A stretch of 64,000 nucleotides of DNA. Source: Chamaecyparis obtusa (Eukaryota; Streptophyta; Pinopsida; Cupressales; Cupressaceae). The position numbers and the translations under genes are program-made. Below, in pieces: positions 56,229-64,000 of this stretch. A model generated the notes under the pieces. That model was given only the letters and a program-made list of their open reading frames with translations, was not told the DNA's origin and did no database searches. The stretch covers positions 72,001 through 136,000 of the forward strand of contig BSBK01002080.1 in NCBI GenBank assembly GCA_027943335.1, in the 5' to 3' direction. How positions within the stretch are numbered: the stretch's first letter is position 1; each line of letters opens with the position of its first letter.

Positions 56229-57882
56229 TATCATCCTCCAGCTTCCTGAACCTAGATCTAGTTCTCCTGTTGGGACCTTGATCAGCTTTGACCTCAATTA
56301 TCATCTACTCCCCTTTTCCCTGGTCCAACTTGTCCACCAATATTTTCACATGCTTAGTTGATGTCTTTAGGATAGCAAAGCTCTGCTCTGCAATATTCCC
56401 AACCATTTTCTCCAGCTTGTCGAATCTATTTTCCATAATCTCAATCATTTTTTTCAACGCTTCACCACTTTCAATTTTTTCTTCCATAGCAGTGATTCTG
56501 TCATTAAAGACAGTGAGCCCCTCAGCCCTTTCGACAGTCTCAATGAGCTCATCAATAGTTTGGTCCATGGTTTCCCCCCCCCCCCCCAAATTCATTTTAA
56601 TAAGGACCCCAGACTCTTTTTGGAGCTAATGGATATGAGACTTCATAGTTGTGATGTCATTTTTCATTATGCTAAGGGTAGTCAAAAAAGCCAGACAACC
56701 CAGATTCTCAAAATCCATGTTCCCTCCCTCCATCTTCTCCTTGGAACTCTCCACCTTATCCTTTCCCGTGTTGACTGTGTCCTTATCCTACCCATCCTTC
56801 TCAATGTTTATCACATCCTAGGCAACATCATGCAAAATATTGTCCTCGACCAAAACATTTTGTTCTAGCCCCAAACTCTCTTCCATAGTTGGGTCATTCT
56901 CCACCCGATCTTCTTGATTATCAAGACTCTTCTCCTGAGAAGAACCCTCATCAAAGGAAATGAAGACCCTCTTAGCAATTTTATTCTTCCCCTATTTTGC
57001 TTTGGTACTCTTTCCAATGGGATCCATTTTTTTCTTACCCTGCTTCTTGATACTTTCCTCCCTCCTCTCCTCTTCCTCCATATCCATCTTCGTAACTGAG
57101 TCCTCCATCTTAATCTTCTTCTTCTTTCTTTTGGGACTAGATTCCTGATACTCCTCAGAGTCACCCTTATCATCCTCAGTATCCTCCACGAAGGGCTCCT
57201 CTGACTCTTTCCCATCAGTGTCATAGTCCTCAAGGGCTTTCCTGTTCAACCGGGGCCTCTCCACCTTCTTCGATTTCAAAACCTCATAAATGAGGACCAT
57301 AAGCCCTTCGTGATAGGCATGATCACCTTCCGGATCCCTCTGCCAACTAAGGATAGAAGCATTCAATGAGCTTAAAAGGTAAAAAGGGAAGTTTATTTTC
57401 ACCCCATGCCTAAAATGATTCAGTAAAATCAAATGATGGTTGTAAATTTTGGTATAACGACCATCAAGAGTAATGTAGCTTATAATCACAAAAAGAACCA
57501 AACGCCATGGCCTGGAAATACTTTTAGGATTAAAGTAAGAGTTGTTGACCTTTACCATACACTTCCTCTCCTGCTCCATTGGCGCAAAAGCCTCCAACAC
57601 TTTATCTAAGATCTTCCTATCCCTATAGAAGTTGATGCCATCAATCCTCAGACCCATCGCCTCTGCAATTATCTCCTCATTTACCTCGATGCTTTGCGTA
57701 CCCACCATGACTTTCCCCTTGTTCCAAGTTTTAATGAAATTATCGGTCACTTCCACTTTCCCACCATGTAGCTTCTCCATGTAAACCACCAGACCCCCAT
57801 CTTTAACTATCTTCCACACCTCTTAGTTCTAGCTCCATTCTCTGCAGTTCCCCAACTCGCATCTTTTCTTCTTGCCTCCCAT
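56229..57882 (-). pseudogene. Unrecognised charged, coiled-coil protein with mostly TAG interruptions
   Basis: From an ATG at 57882 one frame of about 550 codons runs to a TAA at 56229. It is interrupted near its start by a TAG and a TAA (57829 and 57823 area), then only by TAG (56992, 56818, 56788, about 56624, about 56302). The product starts MGGKKKRC. Its globular ~190-residue first part contains VEVTDNFIKTWNKGKVMVGT and MGLRIDGINFYRD, followed by a Lys/Glu-rich middle with nuclear-signal-like KRKKKK and a predicted coiled coil (ITAMEEKIESGEALKKMIE). I do not recognise the family. The layout suggests an element-encoded nucleic-acid-binding or gag-like protein. A poly-G run (56575-56588) lies inside. 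Confidence 0.5.
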
Positions 57883-58185
57883 AGCTCTGTAACAGTCCGG
57901 AAACCCTTTCTCAAAGTTTATCATAGTTCTCCTCAAATTTTTCTTAAAGTTGTAATAAAAACCCTTTGTTACTACAAATGACCCATAAATCATGCCAAAT
58001 GACCTCAATAATCATCTCGAAATCACCCCATTGTCCTTCATAATCTTCACACAAATTTCTGCAATCAATACTCATTAATAGGCTCTTCATTTAGAACGTG
58101 TTGCTTTCTATACACTCGATCCTTGTCGGTTAATGATAGTCCTTCAAAAAGGAGGGAAAAACCATCATCCCACTCAATATCCACC

Positions 58186-58655
58186 TAGCTTTTACAAGCC
58201 ACATTCACAGCCCAGTCAGCCGCCGAATTGGCCTCCCTAAAGTTATGTGTGATTGTACACTCATCAAAGGAGTCTATAATGTTTTTATCCTTGCTAATAA
58301 CATTGGCTATTTTTCATGAGGGGGTCATAGTATTATTAAGACATTTGATAATATTTAGGGAGTCCCCTTCAACCCAAACCTTTCTATAATTTTTCCTTTT
58401 AGCTAACATCAAACCATAAAGAGCAATGTTAGCCTCAGCAACATGGTTATTAGTATGACCTATAGAAATGGCCTTGACCCCTTTGCAATTCCCATAATCA
58501 TCACGGATAGCTATACCACAACCAAAAATACCTGGTTTGCCCTTAGAGGCACCATCAAAATTGACTTTTATCCAACCATTAGGAGGACAGTCCCAACTAG
58601 CCTCATTTCTAAGACTTCGCTTGATATCCTGAACCTTCCTCCCTTCAAGCTTCAA
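58186..58655 (-). pseudogene. RNase H domain, probably from a plant L1-type LINE
   Basis: The minus strand encodes GWIKVNFDGASKGKPGIFGC with the first catalytic Asp, then AEANIALYGLMLA and VWVEGDSLNIIKCL with the next acidic residues. After a stop at 58314 comes HNFREANSAADWAVNVAC, the C-terminal His/Asp part. This is the RNase H (RVT_3) form attached to plant LINE polymerases. No polymerase precedes it because the gypsy LTR begins at 58719, so it is a 3' fragment cut by that insertion or an orphan domain. Confidence 0.75.
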
Positions 58656-58718
58656 ATTATTGTAAACTTTAACCTCCCACTCATCTTTGGGATCCTAATA
58701 ATTTTTTATCATTCCAAT

Positions 58719-59595
58719 TGAAATGTCCCCTTACTGATTTTATATGATATTTAAAACCTCTAATCAGATTATTAAATTAAACAATCAACACTTTGAAAGA
58801 TTATACAATTTCTCAATAAAACCCAAATCGGGTATGCCCAAAACAGTGCCAAAATCTTCACAGCTTCACATATTATTGATAAATTTGAAAGTAGACATTT
58901 TTATAGAAATTTTTCCAGCATAACAGCCTACAAAATGACATTTCTAGATCTCTATAGAGTTTACAAAACAGCTCCCAAACGGAAGACAAAAACAATGCTC
59001 AACGGGCTCCCGAAAACAACACAAAATAGCTCGAAAACACCACAAAACACTAATAATTCATCATAGAAGTATAACCACAACCCAATACATATATTTAGCA
59101 CTATTTTAACAGTAAAATGGTTGCAGTACAACAACAACCCAAACTGATATGAAAAGCTCAACCGAAAATACCAAAATCTTACAAAAACACACCCGAAAAC
59201 TCATAAATCCGCATTGTTCGGCACAAGGAAAAACTCTGCATGAGCTTGCACATGGAATGGCCTCAAACTCCCATCTTTAGCCTTCCTAAAAACCTACAAA
59301 CTCCCATCTTTGGTTCTCCTTCTCCATAGGTTTGGCAGCGTCTGAAGAACAACAAAGCAATGAGCAAAAATCAAGTTCTAGCATGAGCCCGAAATGCCTC
59401 TAAACCACTTTTAAAGAGGGCATAACCCTAACTCACGACCAAGAGGGGTGAATTAGAAATATTTTAATAATTTTTAACATTTATTATTTCATTGCTTTCC
59501 AAATATTAGCTCCTTTTTTCTGAAACTTTACTTTTTGAGCCTGCCAGCCTTAGCAAAAGTTATTATTTTTAATTATTTGAAAAGGGGACATGACA
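58719..59595 (-). repeat. 3' LTR of the chromovirus
   Basis: On the + strand it starts TGAAATGTCCCC and ends GGGGACATGACA. The second boundary is fixed by the adjacent purine tract. The 5' LTR is not in the window, so the first boundary rests on the inverted terminus only. Confidence 0.75.
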
Positions 59596-59612
59596 AGTCC
59601 TCCCTCCCAAAT
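59596..59612 (-). promoter_or_regulatory. Polypurine tract of the chromovirus
   Basis: The minus strand reads TTTGGGAGGGAGGACT next to the LTR start TGTCATGTCCCC. The upstream bases GCTTGAGGACAAGCAAT are nearly the same as those before the purine tract of both PDS5-type elements. Confidence 0.8.
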
Positions 59613-59615
59613 ATT

Positions 59616-62290
59616 GCTTGTCCTCAAGCAATGAAGGTTGGGATGTTCAAGAATATGTGCTCCTTCCCAAGTTGCATCCTCCAATGGTAATCCTTTCCAT
59701 TTGACCAAATGCTCTGTGATGCTCCTATTTCTCAATCTTTTCTCTCTTGTATCCAAAACCTCTTCTGGTATTAGGACTAATTTTCCTTCATCATCAAGAG
59801 GTGGTAATTCTGTAGATACTATGGTTTTTTGGCCTAGAACCTTCTTCAAGAAAGAGACATGGAAAACATTATGTATTTTTCTGTTTGGTGGGAGCTCCAA
59901 TTCATAAGCTACCTCTCTTACCTTCCTGATGATCTTATAAGGCCCATAGAACCTTGGCTTGAGCTTCTCTACCCCACTCTTCTTCAAGGTGCTTTTCTTA
60001 TATGGTTACAATCTGACAAATACCAAATCTCCCACCTCAAAAGATCTTTCAGTCCTTTTCCTATCAGCATACAACTTTTGTTGGTTCTGTGCATGTTGTA
60101 GATTATCCTTGAGAGACCTTATTATGTCTTGGCTTTGCTTAACAAAATCACTTGCTGCAAGTACTCTGCTATCCAAAAGTACTAGATCAACAAAGGAAAG
60201 GGCATCATAACCATAAAGATCATGAAAAGGAGGCATACCAATAGACATGTGATGAGATGTATTGTAACAATACTCCCCTAGGTGCAACCATTTCACCCAA
60301 GCATGTTGCTGATTTGAAACATAGTTCCTCAAATATCCCTCTATCCATTTATTAACTATCTCTGTTTGTCCATCTGTTTGAGGATGATAGCTAGTACTAG
60401 GAATGAGTTCAGTTCCTGCCAAATGAAAGAGCTCCTTCCAAAAAGAGCTGAGGAATCTACTGTCCCTGTCACTGACAATGTTTCTAGGCAAGCCATGTAA
60501 CCTGAAAATTTCCTTGAAGAACAATTCTGCCACTTGTGATGCCTTGTAATCAAATGTGATGGGAAAGAAATGTGCATACTTAGTTAGTCTATCTACCACC
60601 ACATATATGCAATCCTTACCTTGAACCTTGGGCAACCCAGTGATGAAGTCCATGGAAATACTTTCCCATTTTTGTTTAGGAATAGGAAGTGGCTACAACA
60701 ACCCTACAGGAAAATTTGCTCACTCTTGTTTTGTTGGCATACCATGCATTCTTTAATGTGTTTAAGAACATCCTCCTTCATACCCTTCCATGCAAACTGC
60801 TCTCTAAGTTTCCTGTATGTCTTGAAGTATCATTGATGACCAGCGAAAGGTGTGTCATGAAAGGCCCTTAATATCTTTTCCTTAATTTTTGATCCTGGCA
60901 CTAAGAAGATCCTGTTCTTGTAGTAAATCAATTCATCAACAACCTGGTACCTGTTATCATCCACTAACTTATCCAAAATATTGGTGGCAAATGAATCTTT
61001 AGCATACTCTAAAATTATGGAGACTTTCCAATCAGCAGAGATAGATGTTAAGGAACACAAAGTGGGCTTTCTTGAGAGAACATCAGCAACCACATTATTC
61101 TTTCCTTTCACGTATTCAATATCAAAATCATAAGCTTGCAATTTTATTACCCATTTTTGTTGATGATCATTCAAATCCCTTTGGTTCAAGAAGAACTTGA
61201 GGCTATTATGGTCTGTCTTTACAATGAATCTCCCACATACCAAATATTGTCTAAACTTATGAAGTGCATGCATGATTGCCAACATTTCCTTATCATAGAT
61301 GGAGTAACATTTCTCTGATTGATTTAATTTTCTACTCGCAAATGCTATTGGATGTCTCCTTTGAGTTAGGACAGCTCCTATACCTTCTCCAGAAGCATCA
61401 CATTCAACAACAAAAAGTAAAGAGAAATCTAGAATTGCAAGCACAGGGCATGAACTCATTACCTCCTTAAGCTTATCAAATATTTTTTGTGCATCTTATG
61501 TCCAAATAAAAGCTCCTTTCTTTGTCAAATCAGTCAAGGGGGCAGCAAGCTGAGAAAATCCCTTGACAAACCTCCTATAGTAGCTACACAACCTAAAGAA
61601 ACCTCTCAACTGTGTAAGATTAGTAGGTGGAGGCCAATCCAAAATTGCCTAAATTTTTTGTTGATCAACCTGTACTCCCTAGAACTTATAATATGTCCCA
61701 AATATAGGATCTCAGTCAAACCAAACTCACATTTTGATAGCTTAGCATAGAAGGATTTATGCTCCAAGATTTCCAAAATAGTGTCTATGTGCTCTAGATG
61801 TTCTTTCCATGTTGTACTGTAAATCAAGATATCATCAAAGAACACCAAAACAAATTTTCGAAGATGCTTGTTGAATACCTTATTCATACAAGATTGGAAT
61901 GTTGCTGGTGCATTAGTGAGGACAAATGACATAACAAGAAATTCAAAGTGCCCATAGTGACATCTAAAAATAGTCTTTTCCACATCTTCCCTCCTCATAC
62001 GGATTTGATGGTACCCTGACCTTAAGTCAAATTTTGAGAAGTATACAGCACCATGTAACTCATCAATGAGTTCATCTATGCGTGGTATGGGATACCTATT
62101 CTTTATGGTCTTCTTGTTTAGAGCCATGTAGTCTATACACATTCTCATTGTACCATCTTTTTTCTTGACAAGTACCACAGATGATGCAAAAGGACTAGAG
62201 CTAGGCCTTATGAATCCCATGTCCAGGAGTTCCTTAATAGTTTTTTCTATTTCTTCCTTATAACCTCTTGGATGGTAGTATGGAGTTGTT
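59616..62290 (-). pseudogene. Chromovirus pol polyprotein (RT, RNase H, integrase, chromodomain)
   Basis: The reverse transcriptase shows SSPFASSVVLVKKKDGTMRM, FSKFDLRSGYHQIRM and VFFDDILIYS with the catalytic Asp pair. RNase H has YDKEMLAIMHAL and TDHNSLKFF. The integrase has a core start MDFITGLPK, the DRLTKYAHF stretch, VSDRDSRF and STSYHPQTDGQTE. A YGPYKI...YELELPP region leads to a chromodomain, EEVLDTREKR...LVKWKGLPLEDATWE. Chromodomains of this kind bind modified histone tails and steer insertion to heterochromatin. Frameshifts near 61.55 and 60.75 kb and a TAA (60006, expected Gln) break the frame. Confidence 0.93.
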
Positions 62291-62559
62291 ATAACTGGTT
62301 TGGCACCCTATTCTACTCTATACCATGCTCAAAACCTCTATCTAGTGGTAATCCCAGAGGCAAATCATTGAAAACTATACTATGCTTATCAAGAATATTT
62401 TGAATTTCAAAATGGAAATTACCTTGATTCTTTGGAGAGCTTGTTGGATGGATTATGACTCTTGCTGCCCATGCTACTTATCCTCTTCAAAAATTCCTCT
62501 CCATCCTTTTTGCAGTTGTTAAGAAATTTAGATCTGAAGATGCTTAAGAATACTAAGAT

Positions 62560-63047
62560 GTTGTGGGAAACAATTGCCGTTGTGATTGATTGATCCCACA
62601 ACATATATTTAATATTTATATTGAACCAAAAAGGTGGCAGGAATTAAAAGTCATGACTTATCATAATATAAGTCACGACTGTTGTTTTAATTAAACTAAC
62701 TTTTAATTTAAACTGACTGCACTAAAGTTATGACAGTCATTATACTATCGTGACTGTCATATGTGAACAGTCACGATATTATCGTGACTGCCACATATGC
62801 CAGTCACGATAGATATCGTGACTTTATACTTACGGCAGATAATACAATTAATACCACTTACGACAGTTATATTAAAATCGATTCAATATTATATATTATA
62901 TGTATTACGTAATATATATATATTATGATTATTTAATATATCAAATATATATATTATATCTTCAATTTAATATATATATTGTATTTCATTATATATATGT
63001 ATATATAATATGTCATTTTATTAAACACGAACGAACATATTTTAACA
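62560..63047 (-). repeat. 3' LTR of the second copia
   Basis: The right end CATATTTTAACA is fixed by the adjacent purine tract. The left end is uncertain. TGTTGTGGGA at 62559 is a candidate and is mirrored by TCCCACAACA at 62592. The centre (62690-62835) is packed with GTCACGAT and ATCGTGAC half-sites that form palindromes, and AT-rich tracts follow. Confidence 0.65.
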
Positions 63048-63057
63048 CTCCCTCTTG
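63048..63057 (-). promoter_or_regulatory. Polypurine tract of the second copia
   Basis: The minus strand reads CAAGAGGGAG immediately before TGTTAAAATATG. It is nearly the same as the tract of the intronic copia. Confidence 0.8.
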
Positions 63058-63392
63058 AGAAAGAGTTTACCATTTTTGAAGAATTTTCATATCATGGTAA
63101 GTTATCACACACAATAACAATATACATGTTAAGATGTCTGGACCAATCCAGCTCAACCCTTTTCAGGAGTCTATCTTAACAATTGTTACACAACAAGTGA
63201 TAACACTAGTAGTAAGATGTCCGGACCGATCCGGCTCAACCCTTTTCAGGAGTCAATCTTGAAACCTGGTTACTATTTTCAAGATCGTCACCTTGAAATA
63301 GTAACCAATACACAGAAGATCGTCATCTTCACAATTTTGAAATATTTCAATTTATATATATATATATTCATGAATAATATGTACATCAATAA

Positions 63393-64000
63393 TTACATTT
63401 GGATTAAACCAATTTTCTTTTGGAAGAACTCAATCTTCACCCTTGCAAGGGATTTAGTGAAAATATCAGCATTTTGTTCTTCAGTGTTGATGTAGACTAG
63501 TTTAATGATTTTCCTGTCTACCATATCTCTTACATAGTGATATGGAATCTCTATGTGTTTTGACCTATTGTGAAATACAGGATTTACAGAGAGCTTGATA
63601 CAACTCTAATTATCACAATGAATAATAGTAGGTAATAGGGGTTTACCAATTAGGTCAAAAAGTAATTTCCTTAACCATACTGCTTCTCTAGCTCCCATAG
63701 ATGCAGCCATGTATTCTGCCTCCGTTGAACTCTGAGCTACAGCTGATTGTTTTTGACTAAACCAAGAAATAATAGCCGAACCCAAACTGAAACAAACTCC
63801 TGTGGTACTTTTACGATCAGTGGAACTCCCTGCCCAATCAGAATCTGAATAACCTTGAAGTTGAATTTTAGTTTTGTCATATTTTAGTCCAAGTTCACTT
63901 GTACCTTTTAAATATCTCAATATGTGCTTAGCTGCCATTAGATGAATCTATTTAGGTTCACACATAAAGTGACTTAGAACATTCGTGGCATAGCAAATAT
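63393..64000 (-). pseudogene. Copia RNase H and C-terminal end, partial
   Basis: Reads AAKHILRYLKGTSELGLKYD, GYSDSDWAGSSTDRKSTTG, AVAQSSTEAEYMAASMGARE and then CDN-stop-SCIKLS. The stop is a TAG (63606-63608) where relatives have Gln, so CAG changed to TAG. The frame then continues to a TAA near 63393 (NADIFTKSLARVKIEFF). The remaining polyprotein is outside the window. Confidence 0.9.

Larger units (their letters stand above)
58719..62580 (-). mobile_element. Ty3/gypsy chromovirus, 3' part
   Basis: On the minus strand the coding order is reverse transcriptase (62290-61606), RNase H (61459-61000), integrase (60900-60006) and chromodomain (to about 59640), followed by a purine tract and an 877-bp 3' LTR. 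Gag and protease are missing because the element is cut near 62.58 kb by a copia LTR. Several stops and frameshifts show decay. The LTR termini are of the TGTCATGTCCCC type shared with the PDS5-type elements. Confidence 0.92.
62560..64000 (-). mobile_element. Second copia element, running off the right edge
   Basis: A 3' LTR ending at 63047, a purine tract at 63048-63057 and an RNase H coding end are visible on the minus strand. It interrupts the chromovirus near 62.57 kb, so it is younger. Its coding part resembles the intronic copia (same GxSSTDRKSTTGVCF and SSTEAEYMAAS order), but the LTR sequence differs. Confidence 0.85.

Noticed and set aside
6369..57882. An alternative genetic code with UAG as a sense codon
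   Set aside because: The excess of TAG is confined to transposon-derived frames. The plant nuclear code is standard, and decay of CAG explains it.

Overview
The window looks like plant nuclear DNA from a large, repeat-rich genome. A gymnosperm (conifer-like) source is my inference. The one recognisable host gene has a single intron of about 14 kb. Almost everything else is nested LTR retrotransposons, LINEs and a CACTA transposon. Three primer-binding sites are the plant initiator-Met tRNA type (TGGTATCAGAGC) and a fourth is a two-mismatch version. No bacterial or organellar features were seen.

Layout. 1-10.6 kb is a nest. The outer LTR element runs off the left edge. Its LTR (912-10585) is interrupted by a solo LTR (1771-2507, duplication GCTTA) and by a complete 7.4-kb element (2935-10324, duplication GCAAA). 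The complete element encodes a protein whose first ~230 residues resemble the plant cohesin regulator PDS5. 11.2-14.4 kb is a decayed LINE. 15.7-20.4 kb holds relic gypsy and long-LTR sequence. 21.3-36.6 kb carries the last four exons found of a PLP-dependent cysteine-synthase-like gene (At1g55880 type). Its 14-kb intron contains a young copia element (22458-28310, duplication CCAAC), a copia relic, an inverted long LTR and a foldback element. 38.6-44.9 kb is a second, older PDS5-type retroelement on the + strand. It also carries a fragment of a SAMHD1/VEN4-type HD-domain gene. 45.3-46.7 kb is an LTR-like relic. 51.6-55.6 kb is a CACTA (En/Spm) transposase relic. 56.2-58.7 kb has an unrecognised coiled-coil ORF and a LINE RNase H. 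58.7-62.6 kb is a chromodomain gypsy element. 62.6-64 kb is a second copia inserted against the gypsy and running off the right edge.

The main discovery candidate is the PDS5-type LTR retrotransposon family. Two independent copies lie here on opposite strands. Both join an intronless PDS5 N-terminal HEAT region to a repeated coiled-coil module and a long C-terminal region, with no reverse transcriptase or integrase. LTR termini (TGTNATGTCCCC...), the primer-binding-site type and a short coding motif overlapping the polypurine tract are shared with the chromodomain gypsy at 58.7-62.6 kb. This suggests the PDS5 elements are non-autonomous and are moved by such gypsy elements.

Family assignments come from reading translated motifs by eye. 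No database search was possible.
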